DNA from: Rhodeus uyekii
Taxonomy: Eukaryota > Chordata > Actinopteri > Cypriniformes > Acheilognathidae
Reading direction: 5' to 3'
DNA length: 64,000 bases
NCBI GenBank assembly: GCA_037043235.1
Contig: JAWRVZ010000041.1
Span: 609,001-673,000 of the forward strand
Under the pieces are notes generated by a model. That model was given only the letters and a program-made list of their open reading frames with translations, was not told the DNA's origin and did no database searches. Shown here piece by piece: positions 37,401 through 50,156 of the stretch (position 1 is its first letter; every line of letters begins with the position of its first letter). A program made the translations under genes and the position numbers.

Positions 37401-40400
37401 ATCGAGGCAGCGTACAAAGTGGCTGTACGTTTTCTTTGGTTTATCAAGTGGTTATATACCAGAGCCGAACTGGTACCACAGTCTTTTTCATTTTCCCCTT
37501 CAGGATTATGGGATGTGGGAGAGAGGAGACAAGACCAATCAAGGAATTCCAGAACTTAACGGCAGCTCTGTTGGAATGGCAAAGGTAGGAGAGTCATCTG
37601 TTCTTGTTTAGTTTGTCTATTCGTTCAAAAGTTGATTTTGTTTGCTGTTCATGTTTTCAGGCAGCTTTGGAGGCCATTGATGAGCTTGACTTGTTTGGAG
37701 CTCACGGAAGCCCAAAATCAGTCATTCATGTACTCCCAGATGAAGTAGAACATTGTCAGGTGAATTAACCAGAGTTTATACCTTCTTCTTAGTTGATTGT
37801 TATTTTACAGAACAGGGCTGCATCTCCAAAGTGCGTCATATGTCTAAGTAGATCATAGAAACCATCGGCACTAATGGTCTCTGTGATGTACTTAGGCTTT
37901 ACAATGATTTTAAAGCCCAGGTTTATTTTTAAGAAAACTATGTTTCTCCAATGAATAAAATGTTGTTTCATTTTTAGTCAAACATCTTGATTCTTATTGT
38001 GTTTCTAGTCTATTTTGTGCTCCATGCTGCCTCGGGCTTCTACCTCTAAAGAGATAGATGCTGGTCTGCTCTCTGTGATCTCTTTTCCTGCGTTTGCAGT
38101 GGAGGATGCAGATCTGGCCAACATCACCAAGGGTGAAATCATCACCAAGCTGCAGGTACTGTGGCATTAGGGAAAAGGTTATGTGGTTCAGTCCATCTTC
38201 AGTGATCTAATGGACAAATTTTATTGAGGATTTCTTCAGGGTTCCACATTTAGGGTTAGTTTATTATGGAAAGGATTTAGGTCTCAGTTGTAATGTTTTT
38301 TGGGGGTAAGTATAGTGTACATGTAGAACATTCCACCTGTACATTTTGACGAGTTGAGATGGACTTACCCTTGACCAACACAAATATGTATATAAAGCCA
38401 AACATGTTTCCTACAAAGCCCCTAAAAGGTGATTGTAAGAAAAATTCAATTTCAATGCATTTGTGTTCTCTCACAAAACATTTTCATTTGCTATATTTCA
38501 GTGCATTTTCGAGCAAGTGTAACGTTTTTCTGGGGAATGCAATACTTTTGCAGTTTAAGTTTAGTGAGAAAATGCAAAGGTTTTGTGAGGGAACGCAAAT
38601 GCTTTTAAATACCATATTTTTCCAACACCATTTGCCATTAGATGCTCTGCAGTTGCTATTCACTTATTACAAGCTTAAGCGTATTTTAATCATTTTAGGG
38701 ACGTTATGGCTGTTGTCGATTTATCCGAGATGGATACAGGACCCCAAAAGAGGTAAGAAGATTTTACACAAAATAAGTATTTTGAGTCTAGTTCTCTGTT
38801 AATGTGACTATATTTGTATGGTTGTGATAGGACCCCACTCGACTTCACTATGATCCAGCTGAGCTAAAGCTCTTTGAGAACATTGAATGTGAGTGGCCAG
38901 TATTTTGGACTTACCTTATACTTGATGGCATCTTCAATGAGGACCATGAACAGGTATGAACATGTTATCCTGTAAATACTTGAATACAGGTCTATTCTGT
39001 AGTAAATCTAAATGAATGAGAATTATGTCCACATGGAGGCAGTATGCAGTAATGATTTACGATTATGTCATTTCTCGCAGGTGCAGGAATACAGAGAGGC
39101 TCTTGATGAAGTTTTGATCAGGGGAAAACACGGGATTCGTCTGGTGCCTGAACTCTATGCTGTACCTGCTGACAAAGTACGTTTTTATAACTAGTTTATT
39201 TACTCAGATCAGGACCATGTTTTCGTCTGCAAAAAATGATCATTTATCATACTGAGCTGCCATGAACGTTAATTATACCAAATACTTATTTTCTACGTGG
39301 AAAGACGCAATTGTGCATACAGTCTGTACCAAAGCATGCCAGTTCTGAACAATAATTCAAGTTGAATGAGTGTTTACTGGTCTGTAACTGTGACAAAAAC
39401 AATCCTGGGTAAAATCTTTTAATCTGTGTGTTTGTTTCTTGTTCAGGTTGAGGAGGAGTACAGGAATCCTCGCTCTGTGGAGCGTGTGGCCGCTGGCCAG
39501 CTTCCGCACATGTGGGGCCAGTCACTGTATATCCTGGGCAGTCTGCTGGTTGAGGTACTGAAGCCTGGAAAGACAGGATCTGCTTTCATATTAATATTTA
39601 ATCCTAAAATTAATGATGTCAAGTGTTGAAGCGCAACCTTTGGTATCTTGGTTGATTAAATTCACATGCGAAATGTCAGTCATCTCTCTGAGTACTTTGG
39701 CATGGTAATGAATATGTCAATGTTAAAATATTTGGTCTTGGCATACTAGACCTGCTTTGCATGCTGATGCTGAGAATGAATGGAATTGCTACTGCCATTA
39801 GATACACAGACACGCTGCCGTGACATACGAAAATCCCAGACAGATCTAGACAGGTGGAGCTGGGGAAGGTTGAGGTCGTGATAGCGTGGACCAGCTTACA
39901 TCAAACACTGAACCAGACTATTTAAATTTTGAGCCAGCAATTTAGCTCCAGAATTAGCAGAGGTCAATCAGCTTGCTGTGTGGAAAAGGTGTGATTGCTT
40001 GCAGGTTACATGTTGATCATTCTGCGATACCTGAACTAGTTATTATTCTCAGTGTTTCTTGTGCATTACTTCATGTTTTTACTATTGTCCTTTTTATCAG
40101 GGATTTCTTGCCCCTGGAGAGATTGATCCTCTTAATCGGAGATTTTCTAAAGAATTCAAGCCTGATGTTGTTGTGCAAGGTTTGTGAATTTTATTTCCAA
40201 TTTTATAAGGAATATAGACCAAAATGCAGTAATGATATTGACACAGACCTATTTGTACAGTATCTTAAATTGTGTAGAAGTTTTGTTCCTGTTCTTACCT
40301 TTTAAACTTTTGTAATTTAGATGAATATTATATGCCAGATTTTTTGAAATCTGTTTTGCTCAAGCACAGCTACTCATGCTTTTTTAAATTCTAGTATAAT

Positions 40401-43400
40401 TTGATTACTTACGCAATAGTTTTACAAAAATGTTGCTACAGGATACAAAGGAAATAAACGGATAAAGGGCAAAAGTTGCTCAGCAAGGGAGTAACAGCTC
40501 AAATGAGAATTGACTTTTGAGATAATGATATTATCATGCCAACTTCTGTAATATATAACCTAGGGAGCAATGTGTGAGTGAGAAAAAACATCCATCACAA
40601 ACCATCAGAGAATTCAATGAATTTGTTGCTAATGCTTCAATTTAGCCTGTTTTTCATGCAACTATATATTATGATATAATCTAAAACTTTTACATATAAA
40701 TGTATCTATAAAATGTGGGAGTATAATATTTTATATTAGGGGATATGAAAATCTGCAACATAGTAGCAATGACCCAGCTGGTTGCTTTGGGCTGTAGATT
40801 CGGTTCATTACTTGAAACTCAATTTTGAATCTTGATGCTATAATTTGCTGAACAGAGAAAATTGATCTTTTACTAGCAGCTCTATTTGTTGTGTTTAGTG
40901 AGTGTAGTGGCTGAGTCAGTGCAGATCCAGCAGCTGCTGAAGGATCATGGGATTGAGGTTCAGACTGTCTCTGAAGTTTCGCCCATCCGAGTCATGCCAG
41001 CTCGCATCCTGAGCCACATTTATGTGAAATTGGGTAAGTATTCAGGTCTACCATGGGACAAAGCTAGGTGAAGTAAACGGCTGCATCTGTGGAATGGCAT
41101 GAAGAAGACAGTCTTTTAGGTTCTAGGAAGCTAAATTGAACTCAAACCATTTCCTTTCTCCATTGCAGGTAACTATAAAAAAATGAATCTAGGCGGGCGA
41201 CCGTACAGGCACATCGGTGTCCTTGGAACTTCAAAGTTTTATGAGATCAGAAATGGTACTTACACATTCACTCCACAGGTAAATAAATATGATCTCACAC
41301 AGCAGGATGTTTATTACAGTAGAAGTCAACCTGTACAGTCAGATTGCAAATGTATGTATATACTGTAAAGTCTAATAAAGTCAATATAAATGTTTTTTTC
41401 TCATAGTTCATTGACCAGCATCACTTCTACTTGGCCTTGGATAACCAGATGATTGTGGAGATGTTGCGGACAGAGCTTGCTTACCTCTCTTCCTGCTGGC
41501 GGATGACTGGAAGACCTACCCTCACATTCCCTATCACACAGAGCATGCTGGGTAAAACATCTGCTTGTTGATATCCTCAGAACATATTGTTGCAATCCAC
41601 AAAAAACAGTTAACAGTTTCTTTGTTTCTATTATCGGGGCAGTCGAAGATGGTGACAGTATTGACCCCTGTATCCTGTCCACCTTGCGGAAACTTCAAGA
41701 TGGCTACTTTGCAGGGGCAAGGTCAGACAATTTGGGGCAATAATAATAAAAAGAAATATGTAGTATTATGTTTAAGGCACAAATATGGTTAATTTAAAAT
41801 CCCTTTTGTCTTTAGGGTGCAGATGGCAAACCTCTCCTCGTTCCTCACAACTTCCTTCCACACCCAACTCAGCTTCTTGGACTCCGACTCTGAAGAGAAT
41901 CTGCTAGAGGAGGATGAGGAGGAAGAGGAAATGAGTTTTGGGCCCTCAGGTATCACCACTGACTCACACAGCTGCTTTTGAAAGAATCTGTCCCCAAAAA
42001 TGATATCCATACATTGTTGAGAAGATCAGCTTAAATGATGTTGGATCAAGGTTGGATTTTGCTGGTTAGTGCGAGTCAAGCTAATGGTCTTTTCATAGGG
42101 TTAGATAATATATCTACCATATCAGCCATTCATTATTGGTTGGTTGGTTACATTTCTTTGGTAGTGAATGGGAGACCACAGTAAAATATAGTTTTTTCCA
42201 TTTGCACCAATCGATAAGTTGAAGATCTGAAATTAGGAAAACTACAGCTTCAATAAATATAAATAAAAGCTACATAGAAAGATTTTAATCAAAAACCAAT
42301 AAAAATGAGAAAAGCATGTAATAAAATTAAAATGAAATTATTAAAGTAAAAGCTAATTCTAAATATTAATAAATACTATAATATATACTAGTCGAATATA
42401 TATATATATATATATAAAATACTAAATTATCATGCATATCAGTTGTCCATTGATTTTAGAGCATTTTACAACATTTATTTTACATTTTATTAATATAAGC
42501 TCACAGATAATCACAAGTTAATCTTTCAAAAAAGAAAGAATAATTTAACACTGATAAATGTAATCTTTAGATTTTTTTTTTATACTGTACATAATAATGT
42601 TGCCGTGCCTAAATTCACATTTGAATTTATTATTTAATTAATTTAGCATTTATTTCTCGCAGAAGGTTCAGGAGACATGTTTGACCAGTATCTCACAGAT
42701 CTGTTGCACAGCACTGCCACAAAATGCCATCTACCTCCCATCCAGAGTGGACAGCACCATGTTTTCAGTGCTGAACACACCACCAGGGACATCCTTTCTT
42801 TCATGGCCCAGGTTCAGGGCCACAACATGCCCAGTAAGCCCTCAAGATTGATCTTTAATTGTTAAGTTGATTTGAATAGGACGATTAGCCATCTCATTAT
42901 GTGGTTTGCTTTTCAGAGCCTTCCATGTATTTGCCGGTCGCCCCCAGCATGAGCAAACACAGGAAGTCTCTGAACCTGCTGAATGTTCAGCACAATGTTT
43001 CTCATCACACCAAGGTAAGTCAACACACTCCAGCAAACATAAAGTGAGCAGGATGAAATGAACACACTTATGACACAGTTTTGATGTGGTTTTGTCTGCA
43101 AACACTATAGGCTGATAGCGTTGACCTGCACTTGCCACGTGATTCTCAGGGGAACACAGACTTCGCCCATCTGGTCAATCAGCTAAAGCATTGTCCAACC
43201 CTTCAGGACCAGGCAGATATCCTCTATGTCCTCTATGCTATGAAGTGAGACCTTCCATACCAATCAATATCTGCTCTAATATTTTGTTATTTAACACAGC
43301 CATTTGAATTGAAATCAAACATTAAATCATTTTTTTTCATGGATTCTGTGTGTGTTTAGGGGTCCGGATTGGGTGGTAAATGTGTCAGGACAAGGTGAGG

Positions 43401-43585
43401 CGACGGTTCACTCTCTTCTCGAGGAGCTTTATGTTCGTGCGGGATCGTGTAATGAATGGGGCCTCATCCGCTATATCTCCGGCATCTTGAAGAAGAGAGT
43501 GGAAGTCCTTGCTGAAGTGAGACCCCATGTCAATCAATGCATTTTTTTTGTCAATTACAGGCACTTTCATGTTTCACGGGTTAAC

Positions 43586-43632
<47 letters not shown>

Positions 43633-43634
43633 CA

Positions 43635-43666
<32 letters not shown>

Positions 43667-46600
43667 ATACATTTTATATATTGTATATTGATTTAATATA
43701 AATATATTTAGATTACATATACATATTTAGAACCGCATTTTTTAAATGCATTTTTTAAGAAAGATAACTTTTATGCTCACCATTTATTTGATAGTACAGT
43801 AATGGCAATTGACTGCAGTACCATTTTACTGATGTTTTTTACTATATTCATATTTTTTTTATATACTGATTCATTTAGGAACTAAAACAACTGACTGTGT
43901 TTGTCAGTGAGTTACTGAATAATTATTCACTCGATTTGTTCAAAAACACTGACTCATTCAGGGACAAAAACACTATTCTGTAAAAACTGTAATATATTGA
44001 AATACTATTACAATTTAAAATAGCTGTTTTATATATTTTATTATGTAATTATTCCTGTGGTGACGGCTGAATTCCCAGCAACATTACTTCAGTTTCACAT
44101 GATCCTTCAGAAATCGTGCTAATTTGCTGAATCGTTGCTTATTAAAGATTTATTATTATTATTATCAATATTGAAAACAGTTGATTAATATTTTTATGGA
44201 AACGATGATACATTTTTTGTTATTTTATTAACTTTTTATTAATTATTTATGTATTCCGTTATTTCTTACTTTCAATTTGTTTTTCTTAGTTTTGAACTGT
44301 AGTAAATGGCACAAAAGAACTCTTGGAAATGTTTTCCCTTATTTTTTCTAACTCAAATTTTAAACCTAAGCTATGCAAACAATATAAAACAATAAGAATT
44401 AAAAACTAAATAAAAAAAAAAGTCACTTTGACTTTCTGTGGCGTTATTTCCACCATGACCAACAATCTTGCTTCTACTAGTTTTTTGTTTATATGCACAC
44501 AGGCCTGCACAGATCTGATCTCCCATCATAAACAGCTAACAGTGGGTCTTCCCCCCGAGCCCAGAGAGAAGGTCATCACAGTGTGAGTGACTTTACTTGC
44601 TTTTTACATCATTTTAATATGATCCTATTACTTGACCAATTCTCTTATTTCTAGTCCTCTTCCTCCCGAGGAACTGATTAGCTTGATCTATGAGGCCAGT
44701 GGACAAGACATCAGCATTGCAGTACTTACACAGGTACCTCATTTAAACCCTAAATTAATGTTGCTACTTTTTCAATTCACTTATTTATGGTAACTTTTGA
44801 ATTCAGGAGATCATGGTGTATCTGGCCATGTATGTGCGCTCTCAGCCATCTCTGTTCGGAGATATGCTGCGTCTGCGCATCGGGCTCATCATGCAAGTAA
44901 TGGCTACAGAACTTGCTCGCAGTCTACACTGCTCAGGTAAAACTAAAGCCAGTTCGTCAATCCCAATCCTTTCATTCGCTTACATTCACTGCAATGAATC
45001 TGTCCGTATGATCTCTACAGGTGAGGAAGCGTCAGAGAGCCTGATGAGCCTCAGTCCATTTGACATGAAGAATCTCTTGCATCACATCCTGAGTGGGAAA
45101 GAGTTTGGTGTAGAGAGAAGCAGTGAGTATTAATCAATCTTAGTTTTCATGCTATTTACTATTTATTTTGGTCTGTTCTTTAATAATTTCCCTTTATCGT
45201 GTGAAAGTGCGTCCGATTCGGTCTTCAGCTACAAGTCCTGCCATCTCCATCCATGAGCTCGGACACACGGGGGCCACGAAAACAGAGCGAACAGGCATCA
45301 GAAAACTTAAGACTGAAATCAAACAGGTGGAGTGAAAGCTGTTTCATAAATTATGATATATTTACCCTGCCATTTAAGATATTATGAACAGATTTCTTAC
45401 GTTAAATAACATTTATATTACTTTGTTTTCAGCTCGATGACTCCAGACCCATAAGCGTGGGTTGAGTTTGTAAAATAGTTTTTTCTGGCATGCTGTGCTA
45501 ATACTTTTGTTCAGAGTCCATTCTGTCTTAAGTCACGGCACATTTGTTGAACCGTGAAAATTCTGAGTAACAGTTCAGTTTTACCCATATCATACACATC
45601 TTGAAGCATCTTTTTGACCTTAAACCTCTCTGTATGATGCCTCAAATGTTCATTTGTCTGAAATACTTTCCATTCTTCTGTTCATTATAAATGTTTTATA
45701 TGTTCTGCTTTTATCCTCGTAGATCTTTACCAGCAGTCATTCCATCAGCAGTAATTTCACATCTCCACGTTCCACGGTAACTCGCAACAAAAATACTAAA
45801 ACCCTCTCCGTTAACCCCTGCTCTTCACTATGTCAAATATAGTCAGTTTAACTCAACTTGGAGGGGTGAATTGCTTCTCAATACATATTTAGTTAATTTT
45901 TTTTATTTATTGGAGTTGAAATGGGACAAACTGGCTGCTATCACAGTCAATTAATATTTGTAACATGTCACAACTCAGTCATGTCCGGTTGTGGTCATTT
46001 CACTCACTTAGCATGGCCTAACATTGACATCTTTAGCTATGTTTGTCTGAGTTCTTGCTCACTGAACCTGAAGCATGTTTTTAACTGTTGCAATACCATA
46101 TTTTCCTGCATATAACTCGCAGACGCAGATAATCCACACCTTCATTTAGCCCGCGGGTTTTGTGGCAAAAATCGTTGGTATAACCCGCACCCTTATATAA
46201 CCCGCACCCATAGATCTATGAACTTTTTTGTGTTAGTTCACATTTCAAATTTCGAATGTTGCTCGCATGACGTCAATTATCCATAACTGTTCAGGCTCGG
46301 CACACAGTGCTTGTGCGTGAAATTCAAACAATAAGAAAACAAACACAAGTCAGAATCAGAACAAAAAGAAAAAGCAGTCTCTCCCGCTGTGCAGCAGCAC
46401 GTCCCTTAAGAAGGTGTTGATCATCGGATGAGATGAGAAGAGCCCGTCCTCATGGCAACACAGCCAATCACGTCTTCTTGCGTGATTGACAGGTCAGTCA
46501 GCCTATCAGCGCCAGCTGTCAGAGTGATAGTACAAGTGCCAGAGACACCTGTAAGAAAAACAAAGAAAATTTGGCAAAAAAAACCTGCGGGTTATATGAA

Positions 46601-48683
46601 GGAAAATACGGTATATGTGCGGATTAGAGCTGTCACTTTAAAACAGACAGGCCCACATTGTCAGCTCAGGACTTGTACGCATCTTGATATGCTGATGATG
46701 CAAATGCATGCGTGTCTGTAGCGATGCAGCAGCCCCTCCACTCCCAGTGGCATCCTGTCTCCGACCGGTACAGGCGACTCACACCTGCAGTGGGAGGAGC
46801 GCCAGGGTCAGTGGCTGAGGAGACGCAGATTGGACGGGGCCATAAACCGGGTTCCCATGGGCTTCTACCAGAAAGTCTGGAAGATTCTTCAGAAATGTCA
46901 CGGCCTCTCCATTGCCGGATACGTCTTGCCTTCCTCTACCACCAGTGAGGTGCGTACACACTATATGTACTGAGCCGTTCAGTAATTTCGGGGTCTGTTT
47001 TTTTGTTTTGATACTTTTATTCAGCAAGGGTGCATTAAATTGTTTGAAAGTGGCCATAAAGTCAATTATAAATTACCAAAGTGTTAGAAATTTCTATTTT
47101 AAATAAATGCTGTTTTTTCTACACATCAAATCCTGAAAAAAAGTTTCCACAAAAATATTCAAACCAATTTCAGTATTAATAATAATAAGAAATGTTCCTT
47201 AAGCACCAAATCATCATATTAGAATGATTTCTGAAGGATCATTCGACACTGAAGACTGGAGTCATGATGCTAAAAATTCAGCTTTGCATCACAGGAATAA
47301 ATGACATTTTATAATTAATTAAAATAGAAATGTGAAATTTAATAATATGTCACAATCACACTGTTTTATGTTTATATTGCGTGATCAAATAAATGCAGAT
47401 TTGGTTGAGCGTAAGAGACATTTTAAAAATCTAACCAACCCTTTTGAACGCTGTTTATTAATATTTTATATTGATGAACCTGACATTTTTCTTTAAATAC
47501 TCATAACCATGTGTGCATTGTCTGTTGTTTGCGTGAATTATTGTAGATGACGGAGGGAGAGATTAAATTCGCAGTGCACGTGGAGTCTGTCCTGAATCAT
47601 GTCCCGCAGCCTGAGTACAGACAGCTGCTGGTGGAGGCAATCATGGTGCTGATGATTGTGGCCGAAATGGAGATTCCAAGTATTGGTGGAATTATTCACA
47701 TCGACCGCATTGTCCACATGGCCAATGATCTCTTTCAGCAGGATCAGGTATCATCATGCTTTTTTATATGCTGTTATCTGTAATCATATGATGCTTATTA
47801 AATGCTGCTAGTATGTAGACACCTGGTTCTTCTTTATTATTACTGTTTTGTATATTATAACATAATGTTAAAGGGTTCCTATTATTCTTAACTCTCTTTA
47901 GTGTGTAATGTTGCTGTTTGAGCATGAAAAAGGTCTTCAAAGTTGCAAAGCGCAGTCAATCCAAAGGGACTGTTTCTGAACTCACTCTAACGCCTTGATT
48001 TTAGTCTATTGTTTTCTTCCGGGAAAGTACTTGTCACTATTCCTCGTTTAAATAATTTCCCCCCCAAAGCATACGCAAAAAAACAGGAGGCCTGGTTGAG
48101 TTTGTAGAGTTTTGAGACGGTTATGGCAAAGGGCATGACATTTCCGAAAACAACATGCTAAAATCAGAGCAAATTGTCCCTTTCGGAAGGACAAGCTTCA
48201 TAGAGACAGGAACTAAACCGAGCATTACTGACAGAGTGGGAAGAGAGGTGCTGCAACAATGTCAAATATGTAAAGAAAATTGTCTTTTGAACATTCAAGC
48301 CTGAATACCTGTTCTAGTCAACCCCAAAAAACTACATAAAGTCGTCCCCCTTAATGTCTTCTGAACTGACAATAATACACATGATACTAAAGGAATTGTG
48401 TAAACTCTTATAGAAACTCTTATATTTTAGCTAGTCAAATTTGCCTTCTTTTGTCTAGGTTCCAGCTTTGCACAATCTGGGCACTGTTTCATATGTGTTT
48501 TTATTGCAGAGATCCAACGGGGCCAATGAATATTTCTTGGAGAAAGATCCTGCCACAGGAATCTGCAACTTCTTTTATGACAGTGCTCCTAGCGGCAGCT
48601 ATGGTACAATGACCTATCTTTCCAAGGCCGTGGCCACATATGTTCAAGACTTCCTGCCAAGCAGCAGCTGTCTAATGCAGTAA
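34476..48683 (+). CDS. phka2: Phosphorylase kinase regulatory subunit alpha, liver type, complete
   Basis: Regulatory alpha subunit of the cytosolic phosphorylase kinase hexadecamer (alpha-beta-gamma-delta)4, which activates glycogen phosphorylase. Exons: 34476-34553, 35232-35390, 36084-36131, 36281-36449, 37342-37424, 37504-37584, 37661-37759, 38009-38155, 38699-38752, 38831-38953, 39081-39176, 39447-39554, 40101-40179, 40899-41033, 41169-41278, 41407-41551, 41643-41721, 41816-41949, 42663-42833, 42917-43014, 43111-43244, 43360-43516, 44503-44582, 44655-44733, 44807-44936, 45021-45122, 45208-45326, 45433-45456, 45723-45776, 46722-46949, 47547-47747, 48510-48683. All stay in phase, giving about 1225 residues (human PHKA2 about 1235). 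It starts MRSRSNSGVRLD; the glucoamylase-like region includes KDAWVRDNVYSILAVWGLGM and GRYGCCRFIRDGYRTPKEDP. HVLPDEVEHCQ and ASGQDISIAVLTQE favour phka2 over phka1. The 24-nt exon 45433-45456 and its weak donor (GTGGGT) are the least certain. Confidence 0.94.
36475..36720. repeat. Dispersed cyprinid repeat in a phka2 intron
   Basis: Begins with CCCCCATGTCATTCCAAACC and TATGGAGCACCAAAGA; near its end are AGATGATGACAGAATTTTCC and AGATGAACTATGCCTTTAAA. Same motif order as 30055-30300, with weak inverted ends. Confidence 0.6.
42397..42415. repeat. (AT)n microsatellite
   Basis: Short pure TA repeat in a phka2 intron. Confidence 0.8.
43591..43667. repeat. Compound (TG)n-(TA)n-(TG)n microsatellite
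   Basis: Two TG tracts (about 43591-43620 and 43643-43667) separated by a TA-rich spacer, just after the donor of phka2 exon 43360-43516. Confidence 0.85.
46094..46613. mobile_element. TIR MITE, TA-flanked, in a phka2 intron
   Basis: The left end TACCATATTTTCCTGCATAT and the right end (reverse complement TACCGTATTTTCCTTCATAT) are inverted repeats of about 28 bp continuing into ATAACCCGCAG-like sequence. The outermost TA may be the target duplication. ATAACCCGCAC motifs recur inside. No transposase frame; superfamily uncertain. Confidence 0.75.
46970..47420. repeat. Dispersed teleost repeat (GAATGATTTCTGAAGGATC family)
   Basis: Contains TTTTATTCAGCAAGGGTGC, AGTTTCCACAAAAATATTC and GAATGATTTCTGAAGGATC, then GACACTGAAGACTGGAGT. 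It is the longest copy in the window and shows the uninterrupted form of the repeat into which the DIRS element at 22621 inserted. Confidence 0.7.
47748..48509 (+). other. Last phka2 intron
   Basis: About 0.76 kb with no exon or clear element. Part of it (about 47870-48360) reads like a dispersed repeat, but I cannot show termini. Confidence 0.4.
48672..48683 (+). other. phka2: phka2 C-terminal CaaX-like box (CLMQ)
   Basis: The last four residues are Cys-Leu-Met-Gln before TAA. Mammalian alpha subunits also end Cys-x-Met-Gln and are known to be farnesylated, so the lipid site seems kept. This is a family-based inference. Confidence 0.7.
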
Positions 48684-48816
48684 TAACTGCAGTTCCCAGA
48701 AAATCTGTGACCTTCAGGACTGATCTATGACCAGTTTCATTAAATCTAACAGTGAAAAAAATAAAAATCCATTGACCTCAGTTCAGTAGCAAAGGATAAG
48801 CATCAACAGGGAAGCC

Positions 48817-48822
48817 AATAAA
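48817..48822 (+). terminator. phka2: phka2 poly(A) signal
   Basis: AATAAA 134 bp after the stop; a second weaker AATAAA lies near 48760. The roughly 1.3 kb that follows (to about 50100) has no gene I can support. Confidence 0.6.
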
Positions 48823-50156
48823 ATGCCACAGGGTATGTTGTGAAACTAACTGACCGCAGGAAATGGACCACTGTGCTGTTCTGTGTTTGAAGTATACTAT
48901 CCTATTTAAGAACTGTACAATGCAAATAACTCAAAAACAAGGAGTTTCCGTCATGTAGTGTTTTAAATTAATTAGTATGTAATTAATGTATCTATTTTGG
49001 TTAGTTGGCTAACTAATTTTAAAGAGTTTATAATTTTATGTTCATAGAAATGTGTTTTATTTTATTTAAAACGGAGCTTAAATGGCGTCTATAAGCCATT
49101 TAAAGGTTCTCTAGTTCAAGAAAGCACTGTTGTATTACTGTAAGCCTTGACACTGAGTGTTTTTAGTCCTAACAATTTCTTATAGCTTATTACATTTTAA
49201 AAGCGCTCTGTAATGTGTTATTTAACAGGTGCTTCTTATTCAAAGGATCTTACAAACAAAATGTAATGCCTGTGAGAATAATGTGAAAAATGTAATCAAA
49301 GTCTGCTTTGCTTGAAAAATGCAACATTCTTCTAACGCATAGTACATTCTTCTAGCATGTGCAATTCAAGATTTGTTGTAGTTTTTCACAGCTAATCATA
49401 CAAATCAGGCTTTTGAATTATTATTTAGCGAGCCAAAACAAAGGTTAATACTTGGGTTGATTTCACAAATCTATTTTTATTAATTTTATATGAAATGAAG
49501 TTTATGGAGAAGAATGATGGATTGAATAATTTCATCAGGGAAAAGTCTTTTAGGTTTTGTTCTGATCTGTGATATTTGAAAAGTAAAGGGGCATATGAAG
49601 TTTTCTTTTCATGGACACTGACAGTGTTAGTTTTGGCATTTATTTATGTTCATATTTATTTATGTACAATTATTATTCTTGATGGGAAGTGCTGTATTTT
49701 AGCCTTCATTGAGCATTGTATGACCACAGAAGAATGAATTCAAAATATATCTAATTAACCATGACTTTTCCTGGCTGTGTGTTGTGGATTTTTGTGGTTA
49801 TACAGTTAAATAATATGGTAATGAATCGTGGGACACTTTTTAAAGTAATTAGGAATATACGAAGTTGTTTAAATAGTGTATTTTACAAAGCTAAACAGTA
49901 TGTGAATTGAATCGTTTATTTTGATTTTACCTTTGAAGCTTTAACTTTCTGAAGCCATCGTAATTTAAGCATAGGCTGCAACGCCCTCTAGTGGCCGATT
50001 TAGTTAAAGTGCAGTTTCCGGTTGATGACGATGACAGCTCGCGCGAGGCTTTGATGTGATCGCGCGCGAACTGCAGCTCAGCCTCCAGTTCTGAGGTAAA
50101 CAGAAAAACTGAGTTTTTGCTTCGCATCTATTTGCTTAAAGCTCGATTTTAAAGCG

